DNA from: Bacillota bacterium
GTDB lineage: Bacteria; Bacillota; Clostridia; Lachnospirales; Lachnospiraceae
Length of the DNA stretch: 64,000 nt
Assembly (NCBI GenBank): GCA_023392535.1
Contig: JAEVYY010000009.1
Span: 515,430-579,429, forward strand
Direction of reading: 5' to 3'
This document shows, piece after piece, positions 1 through 8,416 of the stretch. Under the pieces are notes generated by a model. It saw only the letters and a program-made list of their open reading frames with translations, searched no databases and had not been told where the DNA came from. A program made the position numbers and the translations under genes. Within the stretch, counting starts at the first letter, position 1, and every line of letters begins with the position of its first letter.

Positions 1-295
1 TATAGGAAGCAAGATCTTTTTTTGATATCATTCTTCCATTGATTTGGATTCTTTCACGATAATCAAAAAGAGTAGGTGATATATATCTCCCCACTTTAAA
101 ACCCGCACATTTTAGTATCGTGGAAATAAAGGCAAGTGTAGATCCCTTCCCATTTGTACCCGCAATATGAATAAACAGTAAAGCATCTTGGGGATTATCC
201 AAAAATTGCAATAAATTATGAATGTTACTCAATCCAAATGTACTTCCATATTGATTTATTTCTTCCACATATGCCTCTGTTTCCCTATTATTCAT
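1..295 (-). CDS. folC: Folylpolyglutamate synthase, N-terminal part (cut by window edge)
   Basis: Only the first 98 residues are inside the window; the gene continues to the left. The product adds glutamates to folates (and may act as dihydrofolate synthase) in the cytoplasm. The visible part begins MNNRETEAYVEEI and carries the Mur-ligase-type P-loop GTNGKGST, followed by a segment ending in SPTLFDYRERIQING, which matches the usual FolC substrate-loop region. The ATG is preceded by the ribosome site AAGGTGGG. It is divergent from the membrane-protein gene to its right. Identification rests on the P-loop context and the folate-loop region; the catalytic C-terminal domain is not visible. Confidence 0.85.
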   Translation of the reverse strand, partial: MNNRETEAYVEEINQYGSTFGLSNIHNLLQFLDNPQDALLFIHIAGTNGKGSTLAFISTILKCAGFKVGRYISPTLFDYRERIQINGRMISKKDLASY

Positions 296-395
296 TTATC
301 TTGTCCCACCTTTTTATGTTTTATAGCCATCTCAAATTATAGCACATTAACCTTAGAGTGGAATAGAAAATAAAAAATTGGAAATACTCTAATCC

Positions 396-818
396 ATGAA
401 AACATTAAAAACATTTTTTAAACATTTTTATATTTGCGGCGTTATCGGATGGTGTCTTGAAATAATTTTTACGGCACTGCATTCGTTACAACGTCACGAA
501 TTTTCACTACGAGGAAATACCTCTTTGTGGATGTTTCCAATCTACGGAATGGCAGCAATACTTGGTCCTGTCAGCAAAATATTGCAAAAAAAATCCTGCC
601 TTTCACGTGGTATTACGTATGCACTTAGCATTTTTATCATGGAATATATCTCTGGTTCTTTTTTAATGAGAAAAAAATGCTGTCCCTGGAATTATAAAAC
701 TTCAAGGTGGAATTATAAAGATGTAATTCGCATTGATTATTTTCCTTTCTGGATCATTACGGGATTGTTATACGAGCGTATCTTATCAGGACTGATTGCC
801 AAAAAAGAGGCAACGTAA
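396..818 (+). CDS. CmpB-family (putative ABC-transporter type IV) membrane protein, short form
   Basis: A 140-residue membrane protein with about four hydrophobic segments. The N-terminal motifs GWCLE, PIYG and MEYISG are the same as those in the larger CmpB-like protein encoded at 17584-18540 (GWCFES, PLYG, LEYLTG), so both belong to PF06541. The family is widespread in Lachnospiraceae; its transport role is a database label rather than a demonstrated function. The ribosome site is poor (GGAAAT about 11 bases before the ATG), so expression may be low. It stands alone between folC (divergent) and the MATE gene (convergent). Confidence 0.7.
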   Translation: MKTLKTFFKHFYICGVIGWCLEIIFTALHSLQRHEFSLRGNTSLWMFPIYGMAAILGPVSKILQKKSCLSRGITYALSIFIMEYISGSFLMRKKCCPWNYKTSRWNYKDVIRIDYFPFWIITGLLYERILSGLIAKKEAT

Positions 819-822
819 AAAA

Positions 823-853
823 GTCGTATCAGAACGATTTTATCTGATACGAC
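823..853. terminator. Bidirectional hairpin terminator
   Basis: A perfect 11-bp stem, GTCGTATCAGA with its complement, around a 9-base loop lies just after the CmpB-like gene and before the end of the convergent MATE gene. A-rich sequence on the left and T-rich sequence on the right let it work in both directions. Confidence 0.85.
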
Positions 854-870
854 TCTTCTCATTTATCCTT

Positions 871-2217
871 CTATTTTTCAAACAACCCCTGTTCCTTCCA
901 TTTTTTAACAACGAACAGATATGCAATCCACAGGAACACACCTGCCGTGAGCCATGCTGCTGCATTTGCCATGCAAACCCCAAGATAACTTTTATACTGA
1001 GCTGCTGCAAATGCAAGAATCGAACGGCTTAACAATTCTACAACTCCACCAAGCATGGGCAATACGGACATGCCGCTTCCCTGCAATACATTTCTATAAA
1101 TAAATATCATACCTAACGGAATGAAAAATATACTTACAACCATAATATATGTTTGCGCGTAATTTAAAATGGAACTGACGTCTCCACTTACAAATAAGGG
1201 AACTACATAAGGCATTGTTTTTACAATCACAAAACCAATAATTAAGGAATATATAATATTTAACAAATTGGCTGTCTTTACCCCGCTTTTGATTCGATGA
1301 ACATCACCGATCCCTCTGTTTTGTGCACTATAGGTTGCCATTGTCATACCCAATGCCACATATGGTTGCGTCACTAACTGTTCCACTTTTCCTGCTGCTG
1401 TATAGGCAGCTACAATCGTTGATCCCAGCATGTTCAATGCACTTTGAACTAAAATAGTTCCTATCGCTGTAATCGAAAACTGTAACGCCATTGGTAATCC
1501 AATCGACAATTGATTACGAACGCAATCATAGTCTAATTTAAAATCTTCTTTTTTCGTATGGAGAATTTCTATCTTCCATATAATATAGAATAGACATAGG
1601 ATGCCAGAGATCCCTTGCGAAATAACTGTCGCCCAAGCTGCTCCTGCAACCCCCATATGGACATAGACGATCAAATAAATATCCAGAAAAATATTTAATA
1701 TAGCAGAAACGATTAAAAAATATAAAGGAATCTTGCTGTTTCCTATAGCTCGTAAAATACTTGCTAATAAATTATATAAAATATTGCATCCCATTCCCAA
1801 GCAGATAATCACAATATATTCCTTCGCCATATCAAAAATATCATCTGGTGTATGCATTATTCTCAGCAATGTATCCATCCCCATAACACTTATTATGGTA
1901 GCTACAATTGTTATAATAATAGAAAGAATGGCTGCATTTCCAACGCTCTTTTTCATTGCCTTATAGTCACTTGCTCCATATCTTTGTGCGGTCAATACCG
2001 TAAATCCTGTCGTTAACCCCTGCATAAAACCCAAAATCAGAAACATTATGGTTCCCGTGGCTCCAACCGCAGCTAATGCTTTAATTCCTATAAATCTACC
2101 TACAATTACAGTATCGACCATATTATAAAACTGTTGAAATATATTGCCAATGATAATTGGAATGATAAATCTTGTAATTAGTCTGGTCGGACTTCCTTTC
2201 GTCATATCCAATTCCAT
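871..2217 (-). CDS. MATE family multidrug / cation-drug antiporter
   Basis: A 448-residue integral membrane protein with the length and two-half repeat layout of MATE transporters: the first half starts near PTRLITRFIIPIIIGNIFQQFYN and the second near QLSIGLPMALQFSI, each followed by about six hydrophobic segments. MATE proteins export organic cations or metabolites using Na+ or H+ gradients; the substrate cannot be read from sequence. The start ATG has a strong GGAGGT site upstream. It is a single-gene unit with its own terminator and is divergent from the pyr leader. Confidence 0.9.
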   Translation of the reverse strand: MELDMTKGSPTRLITRFIIPIIIGNIFQQFYNMVDTVIVGRFIGIKALAAVGATGTIMFLILGFMQGLTTGFTVLTAQRYGASDYKAMKKSVGNAAILSIIITIVATIISVMGMDTLLRIMHTPDDIFDMAKEYIVIICLGMGCNILYNLLASILRAIGNSKIPLYFLIVSAILNIFLDIYLIVYVHMGVAGAAWATVISQGISGILCLFYIIWKIEILHTKKEDFKLDYDCVRNQLSIGLPMALQFSITAIGTILVQSALNMLGSTIVAAYTAAGKVEQLVTQPYVALGMTMATYSAQNRGIGDVHRIKSGVKTANLLNIIYSLIIGFVIVKTMPYVVPLFVSGDVSSILNYAQTYIMVVSIFFIPLGMIFIYRNVLQGSGMSVLPMLGGVVELLSRSILAFAAAQYKSYLGVCMANAAAWLTAGVFLWIAYLFVVKKWKEQGLFEK

Positions 2218-2380
2218 TTTTTACCTCCGAACACCCTTTTGTATATTGATTTTATTGACGGTATTCATCATTTTAACATGTTTTTCTCCAAATGCAATAT
2301 CATTTTGGGAAATATATAATTATCCGATTTCTAACCAGAAATTCATGAATTGTTCCACTATATTTTTATAGGATTAGTGA

Positions 2381-2409
2381 TTGAAAAGAAGGAATCATTA
2401 TGGTATCAT
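2381..2409 (+). promoter_or_regulatory. Sigma-A-type promoter of the pyrBI leader
   Basis: TTGAAA and TATCAT are separated by exactly 17 bases. Transcription from here would start about 30 bases before the leader peptide ATG and about 165 bases before the attenuator. Confidence 0.65.
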
Positions 2410-2451
2410 ATTTGAAATGAATCAGTTCTAATTCTATAAAGGAGGTCAAAT

Positions 2452-2661
2452 ATGACAGGTATTGAATGTTTGAAAAAGTGTCAGAATCTTTGTAAACAAG
2501 TATTTATTCTAGTTGTCAATTTAGACCATACAAGAACTGTTTCTTTTTTTAAAATTTGCTATACCACAAATGATATTGTAAATCGAAGGGAATTATTATT
2601 CTCTTCGATTTTTTTCGGTTCGAAAGGATCAATATCATTGGTACCTGATAACAGTCTTTAA
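2452..2661 (+). CDS. Putative leader peptide of the pyrBI attenuator
   Basis: A 69-codon reading frame with an excellent ribosome site (GGAGGT, 5 bases before the ATG) that runs through a T-rich stretch (2540-2550, codons Ser-Phe-Phe) and straight across the hairpin terminator at 2581-2615, then stops 25 bases before pyrB. The predicted peptide has no recognisable domain. This arrangement copies the logic of the enterobacterial pyrBI leader (pyrL), where a ribosome following closely behind a paused polymerase prevents terminator folding when UTP is low. I see no PyrR-type binding loop in the leader. That it is translated is inferred from the ribosome site and layout only. Confidence 0.6.
   Translation: MTGIECLKKCQNLCKQVFILVVNLDHTRTVSFFKICYTTNDIVNRRELLFSSIFFGSKGSISLVPDNSL
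2581..2615 (+). terminator. Attenuator hairpin upstream of pyrB
   Basis: AATCGAAGGGA pairs with TCTCTTCGATT (11 bp, one G-U) around an 8-base loop, followed by a run of seven T. It lies inside the leader reading frame and 72 bases before pyrB, so it must be overcome for pyrBI expression. A smaller hairpin (ATTTG/CAAAT, around 2554-2571) just downstream of the T-rich stretch could act as a pause site. Confidence 0.8.
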
Positions 2662-2686
2662 AACATTGAAATAAGGAGATACCTTT

Positions 2687-3601
2687 ATGAGACATTTAAT
2701 GAGCCCTCTTGATTTTACGTGCGAGGAATTATACCAATTGTTTGATCTGGCAAAAGATATAGAACAGCAACCTGAAAAATATGCACATATCTGTGAAGGC
2801 AAAAAACTCGCTACCTGTTTTTATGAACCAAGTACCCGTACCAGATTAAGCTTTGAATCTGCTATGCTAAATCTTGGTGGTCATGTATTAGGGTTTTCGG
2901 ATGCTGCTTCTTCCTCTGCTGCCAAAGGAGAAAGTGTATCTGATACGATTCGAATGATTTCCTGCTATGCAGACATCTGTGCGATGCGTCATCCAAAGGA
3001 AGGCGCTCCTATGGTTGCATCTACGAAATCAGGTATACCGGTAATCAATGCTGGTGATGGTGGTCACCAACACCCGACTCAGACACTTACTGATTTACTT
3101 ACCATCCATTCTCTAAAGGGTCGTCTCGGTAATTTCACAATTGGACTATGTGGCGATCTGAAATTCGGCCGTACGGTTCACTCCCTGATTAATGCTCTTA
3201 TTCGCTATCCAAATATAAAATTCATTTTTATTTCACCTGAGGAATTAAAAATACCTGACTATATCAGGGAAGACATATTACGCAAGAACAACATCGCATT
3301 TGAGGAAGTCATCCGCCTGGAAAATAGCATGGAATACTTAGATCTACTCTATATGACACGAGTGCAAAAAGAACGTTTCTTTAATGAAGAAGATTATGTT
3401 CGATTAAAGGATTTTTATATTCTTGATAAAGAAAAAATGGAGCTTGCCAAAGAAGATATGCTTGTCTTACATCCACTTCCACGGGTAAATGAAATTTCTG
3501 TTGAAGTAGATGACGATCCCCGCGCCGTATATTTTCAACAGGTACAATACGGTGTCTATGTGCGAATGGCACTGATTTTGACATTACTAAATTTAGCTTA
3601 G
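2687..3601 (+). CDS. pyrB: Aspartate carbamoyltransferase catalytic chain
   Basis: Catalyses carbamoyl phosphate + L-aspartate to N-carbamoyl-L-aspartate, the first committed step of pyrimidine synthesis. The 304 residues contain the carbamoyl-phosphate loop STRTR (residues 49-53), [10 protein letters not shown] (129-138) and the C-terminal HPLPR motif, all intact. Length is normal for the family. A regulatory chain gene follows 20 bases downstream, so the product should form the dodecameric, allosteric type of enzyme. The ribosome site AAGGAGAT is 8 bases before the ATG. Expression should be set by the leader/attenuator just upstream. Confidence 0.97.
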   Translation: MRHLMSPLDFTCEELYQLFDLAKDIEQQPEKYAHICEGKKLATCFYEPSTRTRLSFESAMLNLGGHVLGFSDAASSSAAKGESVSDTIRMISCYADICAMRHPKEGAPMVASTKSGIPVINAGDGGHQHPTQTLTDLLTIHSLKGRLGNFTIGLCGDLKFGRTVHSLINALIRYPNIKFIFISPEELKIPDYIREDILRKNNIAFEEVIRLENSMEYLDLLYMTRVQKERFFNEEDYVRLKDFYILDKEKMELAKEDMLVLHPLPRVNEISVEVDDDPRAVYFQQVQYGVYVRMALILTLLNLA

Positions 3602-3621
3602 AAAAAAGGAGAGGTAGTACT

Positions 3622-4053
3622 ATGTTAAATGTAGGAAAAATTGAAGAAGGTTTTGTTTTAGATCATATCAAAGCTGGCAAAAGTCTATCTATTTATAAGC
3701 ATTTACAACTGGGGATGCTGGATTGTACTGTTGCAATTATAAAAAACGCAAAAAGTGGCAAAATGGGAAAAAAAGATATTCTAAAGGTTGAATGTGATAT
3801 TAATTTGTTGAACCTTGATATTTTGGGATTTATTGATCACAACATTACGGTAAACGTAATAAAGAATGGTGAAGTTGTAGACAAGAAAATATTAGTTCTC
3901 CCTAAAGAAATAAGAAATGTGATAAAATGCAAAAATCCCCGCTGTATTACTTCTATAGAGCAGGGACTCCCTCATATCTTTGTACTTACAGACGAAGAAA
4001 AAGAAAGTTATCGCTGTCAATACTGCGAAGAAAAATTCGATGGAAATTACTAA
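3622..4053 (+). CDS. pyrI: Aspartate carbamoyltransferase regulatory chain
   Basis: The 143-residue non-catalytic chain binds nucleotide effectors in its N-terminal domain and contacts PyrB through a C-terminal zinc domain. Four zinc ligands are visible: Cys103 and Cys108 (C-x4-C) and Cys132 and Cys135 (C-x2-C). The start has a strong AAAGGAGAGG site. It is co-transcribed with pyrB. No clear terminator is seen between its stop and the convergent ABC ATPase gene. Confidence 0.95.
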   Translation: MLNVGKIEEGFVLDHIKAGKSLSIYKHLQLGMLDCTVAIIKNAKSGKMGKKDILKVECDINLLNLDILGFIDHNITVNVIKNGEVVDKKILVLPKEIRNVIKCKNPRCITSIEQGLPHIFVLTDEEKESYRCQYCEEKFDGNY

Positions 4054-4077
4054 ATAGGATACAAAAATGCATGAACA

Positions 4078-4851
4078 TCAATTACCACACTCCACGCTGA
4101 TTTTATTAAAGATGCGCATGATTTCTTCCGTCTGAACTTTCTTTTTTTCTTCCCCAGTCTTATCCATGATCACTTTTCCCTCGTGCATCATAATAAGTCT
4201 ATCACCATATTCGGTAGCGTAGCGAAGATTATGCGTTACCATAATCGTAGTCATCTTTTTTTCAGCTACTATTTTATCTGTCAATTGCATGATAATTTCT
4301 GCAGTTTTGGGATCCAAAGCTGCAGTATGTTCATCTAAGATCAGGAATTCGATGGGCGTCATGGTAACCATTAACAAGGACAAGGCCTGTCTCTGACCAC
4401 CAGATAGGGATCCCACAAGCGTATACATCTTATCCTCCAAGCCAAGATTTAACGGTCTTAATAATTCTTTATAGGATTCAATTTTAGATTTATTGGTACC
4501 ACGTCTAAGGTCAAAAGGTTTCCCTTTGTTATCTGCAATTGACATATTTTCCAGAATATTCATACTTGGACAAGTTCCTTTCGATGGATCCTGAAATACA
4601 CGCCCTATTCTCTTATGACGCAGATAATCTTTCTTTGCTGTAATATCAATCTGATTTACGAGTATATTTCCACTGTCAATAGGGATGCTCCCACAGATTA
4701 TATTTAACATAGATGTTTTTCCAGACCCATTACTGCCAACCACAGAGACAAACTCACCATTATTTACGGTTAAATGAAAGTCATGAAAAAGGCAGAGTTC
4801 ATTCACAGATCCGGTATTATAATATTTATTGATATTCTTTAACTCAATCAT
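4078..4851 (-). CDS. trpZ: ABC transporter ATPase of a TrpXYZ-type importer
   Basis: A 257-residue ABC ATPase with Walker A GSNGSGKTS (39-47), signature LSGGQRQ, and Walker B FLILDEHTAALDP. It energises uptake together with the permease and lipoprotein encoded upstream. Its ATG overlaps the permease stop by one base (TAATG), which indicates translational coupling. The family matches the ATPase of the predicted tryptophan/tyrosine ABC systems of Firmicutes (partner of PF04392 binding proteins). The substrate assignment rests on the T-box specifier upstream, so the symbol is provisional. Confidence 0.8.
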   Translation of the reverse strand: MIELKNINKYYNTGSVNELCLFHDFHLTVNNGEFVSVVGSNGSGKTSMLNIICGSIPIDSGNILVNQIDITAKKDYLRHKRIGRVFQDPSKGTCPSMNILENMSIADNKGKPFDLRRGTNKSKIESYKELLRPLNLGLEDKMYTLVGSLSGGQRQALSLLMVTMTPIEFLILDEHTAALDPKTAEIIMQLTDKIVAEKKMTTIMVTHNLRYATEYGDRLIMMHEGKVIMDKTGEEKKKVQTEEIMRIFNKISVECGN

Positions 4852-5777
4852 TATGAATCCTCCCTCTTTGTATCACTACTTTGATTTCTTTTTACTTTTG
4901 TTCTTTTTTCCATTCCCAAGACCAGTATCAATAAAAATAAGGATGCCGTAATGAACCTTAAATAACTCGATGGAAGTCCCATTCTGACTGCAAGCGCTAC
5001 ACATGCCTTATAAATAAGAGATCCTATTAAAACACTTGTTGTAATTTTAAAAAAAGTAACTTTTTTTAGTAGGCTTGTTCCGATGATTACACTGGCAAGT
5101 CCTATGACGGCCGTTCCTGTACCAATTGAAATATCAAAAAATCTCTGCTGTTGTGCAAACATACAGCCACTTAATGCAACCAGACCGTTGGCAATCGCAA
5201 GACCGACAATCTTAACTCTCCCTTTATCAACTCCCAGCGAGGTAACCAAAGTATCATTATCACCAACTGCCCTCAATAAAAATCCAGATTTCGTTGCCAT
5301 ATAAGCATCTAGTATTAATTTTACTCCTACCGTTATAATCGTAATTACAAGTAACGTTCTAAAATTTTCTAGAGATTGAGGAATCATACCATTCATAATA
5401 GAATTGTCAAAAATAGTCTGCCTATTATAAATAGGCAGATTGGCCCGACCTGCGATAGCAAGATTCACTGAATATAATGCAGTCATCATGATTATACCGG
5501 ACAATAAATCTCTTACCTTAAGTTTCACATGGATCAACCCTGTGAGCATTCCCACAAAAGTCCCTGCAAGAAAGCAAATGGGCAACACGAATAATGAATT
5601 CATACCTTTAGAAATTAAGACAGCCGTAATGGCAGCTCCCATTGGAAAGCTGCCATCCACGGTCATATCTGGAAAATCTAATATTTTATAAGTGATGTAC
5701 ATACCAAGTGCCATAATTGCATATATCATTCCTTGTTCAAAAACACTAAGTACTAATGCCATGAGATTTTCCTCCAA
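4851..5777 (-). CDS. trpY: ABC transporter permease of a TrpXYZ-type importer
   Basis: A 308-residue integral membrane permease of the branched-chain/sugar type (PF02653-like), with about eight hydrophobic segments and the internal motif SLGVDKGRVKIVGLAIANG typical of the permeases paired with PF04392 binding proteins. The C-terminus is a short basic cytoplasmic tail. It sits between the lipoprotein and ATPase genes in a three-gene operon, and the only coupling seen on its downstream side is the one-base overlap with the ATPase. Confidence 0.8.
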   Translation of the reverse strand: MEENLMALVLSVFEQGMIYAIMALGMYITYKILDFPDMTVDGSFPMGAAITAVLISKGMNSLFVLPICFLAGTFVGMLTGLIHVKLKVRDLLSGIIMMTALYSVNLAIAGRANLPIYNRQTIFDNSIMNGMIPQSLENFRTLLVITIITVGVKLILDAYMATKSGFLLRAVGDNDTLVTSLGVDKGRVKIVGLAIANGLVALSGCMFAQQQRFFDISIGTGTAVIGLASVIIGTSLLKKVTFFKITTSVLIGSLIYKACVALAVRMGLPSSYLRFITASLFLLILVLGMEKRTKVKRNQSSDTKREDS

Positions 5778-5792
5778 ATCCTTATCACATAT

Positions 5793-6845
5793 TTATTCTA
5801 CTACAATTTCTTGAAATATTTCTTTTGCACCTGCAATATACGAATCATCTACTTTCATACCAATTTTTTCTGCTGCCGCAGTATTTACATAAAGGCTTGC
5901 TTCTGAAATAATTTCATACGGCATATTTTTCGCCTCTGCTTCTCCTAGTAAGATTTTAGCTGCCATTGCTCCAGTCTGCTTTCCAAGCTCCACGTAATCA
6001 ATACCCATAGACGCTACGCAACCATTTTTTACTTGTTCCACTTCGCTTCCAAATACTGGGATTTTTTTCTTATTCGCTTCTTCTAAAACTGTCTGTAATG
6101 CAGATACCACTGTGTTATCTGTTAAATTAGAAATACAATCTACTTTACCCGCCATATCAGCTGCAGCCATCGGGACTTCTGCAATGGTATTAATTCCTGT
6201 TGCTATGATCTCAAACCCATAATCAGGTGCCGCTTTCTTATATGCTTCAATCGTACTGACAGAATTTGCTTCACTTGTTGTATACAAAATGCCAATTGAC
6301 TTAGCATCTGGTAACATAGCACGAATCATTTCTAACTGATTTGTCACAGGAAGTGTATCGGATGTACCAGTAATATTTCCTACACTGGATCCGTCTTCCT
6401 TTGCAATCCCAGCTCCCAGAGGATCTGAAATAGCTGTATATACTACCGGAATATCAGTATTCATAGCGGAATTGTAAGCAGCCATAGCGCTTGGTGTCGC
6501 AATGGCACAGATCATATCAACTTTCTGGGAAACAAAATTATCTGCAATGGTCGCTGCTGTACCTGTGTCTGCCTGCGCATTATCAAAAATAACAGTTAAA
6601 TTCTTGCCATCAACAATTCCTGCATCAGCAAGACCTTCCAAAAAACCTTTTTTACAATTGTCTAAAGAACCATGTTCTGCAAATTGTGAAATACCTATTG
6701 TAAATGTATCCTTTAATGTAGATGCCTGTTCTTTCTGTTCTTCTGTTTTAGAAGCTGCATTTTTATTTTCACTATTCCCACATCCTGTTACCATTGTTGC
6801 TACCATTGCACTTGCCAAAATCATTGCTAATACTTTCCTTTTCAT
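5793..6845 (-). CDS. trpX: ABC transporter substrate-binding lipoprotein (PF04392), predicted tryptophan binding
   Basis: A 350-residue exported lipoprotein: signal peptide ending in the lipobox MVTGC, a Glu/Lys-rich linker, then a two-lobe type I binding fold (DTFTIGISQFAEHGSLD..., FVSQKVDMICAIATPSAMAA, DAKSIGILYTTSEANS). This is the ABC_sub_bind family, whose members in Firmicutes include the T-box-controlled TrpX. It is the first gene of the operon, with an AGAGGAG ribosome site, about 100 bases after the T-box terminator. Ligand identity is inferred from the UGG specifier rather than from binding-site residues. Confidence 0.82.
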   Translation of the reverse strand: MKRKVLAMILASAMVATMVTGCGNSENKNAASKTEEQKEQASTLKDTFTIGISQFAEHGSLDNCKKGFLEGLADAGIVDGKNLTVIFDNAQADTGTAATIADNFVSQKVDMICAIATPSAMAAYNSAMNTDIPVVYTAISDPLGAGIAKEDGSSVGNITGTSDTLPVTNQLEMIRAMLPDAKSIGILYTTSEANSVSTIEAYKKAAPDYGFEIIATGINTIAEVPMAAADMAGKVDCISNLTDNTVVSALQTVLEEANKKKIPVFGSEVEQVKNGCVASMGIDYVELGKQTGAMAAKILLGEAEAKNMPYEIISEASLYVNTAAAEKIGMKVDDSYIAGAKEIFQEIVVE

Positions 6846-6945
6846 GTCTCTTCTCCTCTTTATTGGTTTTATTTAGCTTCGCCATTTTGTATTTGTGAAG
6901 AATGAGTGCGTGGTACCTGTTCCTCATGAGTGATAGGTACACATT

Positions 6946-7252
6946 AAAAAACCGTCTCAAGCTATTGCTTGAGACGGTAATATAATTTATATTATCGCGG
7001 TACCACTCAAATTGACATCTGTCCACTTCTTTCACGTACTATCATACATGCCGTAATGATAACGGGTACGGTTCCCGACAACGCCTACTATCCTTCAGGA
7101 GCATCATTACTCTACCCACTCAGATTTCAGATTGCCCTCAAAAGTCCATTCGGAAATATTCGAATTCTCGAATTATAATTACTATGTTGCAATCACACCA
7201 CCTGCAACTCTCTGAAATAGCTTTTATATCCTACTACTCTTTCTCAACGGTT
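6946..7252 (-). ncRNA. T-box riboswitch, probable Trp specifier, controlling trpXYZ
   Basis: The conserved T-box core AATTTGAGTGGTACCGCG lies at 6996-7013, and Stem I features are present upstream: AGTA, AGAGAG, GGTGGTG, and GAA-TGG-A in the specifier loop with TGG at 7146-7148. UGG is the Trp codon, followed by the expected A. The leader ends in a perfect 11-bp terminator (CCGTCTCAAGC stem, 6952-6977, then six T). TTGAG of the T-box can pair with CTCAA of the terminator's 5' arm to form the antiterminator. Uncharged tRNA would therefore switch on trpXYZ. The acceptor-pairing sequence is TGGT rather than the TGGC expected for a G73 tRNA-Trp. Confidence 0.93.
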
Positions 7253-7268
7253 TTTCAAATATATATTA

Positions 7269-7297
7269 ACTTTATACCTAACGTTATCTCTTGTCAA
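7269..7297 (-). promoter_or_regulatory. Promoter of the T-box / trpXYZ transcript
   Basis: A consensus TTGACA (complement at 7292-7297) is followed by TATAAA after 15 bases or TAAAGT after 17 bases. It is positioned correctly to start transcription just before T-box Stem I. The rest of the stretch from 7298 to the next gene holds nothing else I can see. Confidence 0.65.
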
Positions 7298-7315
7298 TAT
7301 CTATTTTCAAATTCC

Positions 7316-8365
7316 TTATTGAAACATGACATTCTTTCCTTTTTGTGCGATTGCGATGTATGTCTTTCCTTCATTCATCTGAATCTCATTTCCATTTTCA
7401 TCAAAATATTGTGTTGGTGCATAATCCCCTAATTTTTGCCAATAAACATGAATTACTTTTCCTTTTGTAAAGTAATATCCATCCGACGTATTGTCATAAT
7501 TTTGGAATGTCAAATATCCTTTTTTATCAAGTACTGCCCAATTGGTATTTTGCACAATCACATTGGCAAATGCGAGTTGTTTTCCGTTATTCCCATCTAC
7601 CTGTGCCTTTCCGTGAAGCGTCTTATAATAAAGGCCATCCGCTGCATTGTAGGTAAATGCACTTCTTGTATAAGTAAAGACATTAGACAAATCAATGCTA
7701 TTTGCCGTTGCCGAATTCGGATACTGTGCAAGTGTATTGACCCCTTCTGCAAAAGTGAAATGCTTTGCCGCATAATATCCATTACGGACTGTCAAAGGAT
7801 ATCCCAATTGACTGCAGGCCTTTATGATTCCGCTCGCATTGATATACGCATTGTGTGGTGCCTTCCTGTCATTTGTACGGAAAAAGTATCCAGCTCCTGG
7901 GGCTTCTCCGCCAACACCATACTCATATGTTCCTGAAAGATTTGTTATATCAGGGGCACTAATACGATCTTTCATGTAGACTACACCGCCAAAATGAATC
8001 AAAATCGGATCCCATTCTGTCGCTTCCGGAATATAATAAGCTCTACAGCTACGAATGTTACCGATCTTCTGCAGATTTTGCCAATCATCAATAATTGCCA
8101 TTTGCCTTGAAATATTCCCTTCTTCCATAATTTCATAAAGTATCTTCGCATTGCTGATTCCATAAGATGGCTGAGCCACCTGATCCGTCGGCATCATGAT
8201 TGCAATTGGCCGGTTAACTGCCTGCGCAGCAGGTATCACTTCATTTGTATAAACACTTCTTACAGGTTCACCCTCTGCGTGAACAGACTGTGCTGGCACC
8301 ATAGCACCGATACCTGTAATGGTCATTGCTACCGCTATCCATTTGGATAATTTTCTTAAATACAT
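7316..8365 (-). CDS. Secreted DUF3048 (YerB-like) protein
   Basis: A 349-residue exported protein with an N-terminal signal peptide ending near VHAEG and no lipobox cysteine. The mature part matches the two-domain DUF3048 family: an N-terminal domain (RPIAIMMPTDQVAQPSYGISNAKILYEIMEEGNISR) and a C-terminal domain (YYKTLHGKAQVD... VIVQNTNWAVLDKKG... GKVIHVYWQK). B. subtilis YerB is a lipoprotein of unknown function; the family is thought to act at the cell surface. It lies 51 bases downstream of another secreted protein gene on the same strand. Ribosome site GGAGGG. No function can be assigned. Confidence 0.85.
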   Translation of the reverse strand: MYLRKLSKWIAVAMTITGIGAMVPAQSVHAEGEPVRSVYTNEVIPAAQAVNRPIAIMMPTDQVAQPSYGISNAKILYEIMEEGNISRQMAIIDDWQNLQKIGNIRSCRAYYIPEATEWDPILIHFGGVVYMKDRISAPDITNLSGTYEYGVGGEAPGAGYFFRTNDRKAPHNAYINASGIIKACSQLGYPLTVRNGYYAAKHFTFAEGVNTLAQYPNSATANSIDLSNVFTYTRSAFTYNAADGLYYKTLHGKAQVDGNNGKQLAFANVIVQNTNWAVLDKKGYLTFQNYDNTSDGYYFTKGKVIHVYWQKLGDYAPTQYFDENGNEIQMNEGKTYIAIAQKGKNVMFQ

Positions 8366-8416
8366 AATTTCCCTCCATATTACTTATTTATTTTAATCTT
8401 ATCCAGATCAAAAACA

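Noticed and set aside
2452..2661. PyrR-type attenuation of pyrB
   Set aside because: I looked for the conserved PyrR binding loop in the leader and found none; the leader-peptide model fits better.
6772..7035. An 87-codon minus-strand frame running through the trpX start and the T-box terminator
   Set aside because: It has no ribosome site, overlaps the T-box core and the trpX signal sequence in another frame, and matches no family; it is a shadow of the riboswitch region.
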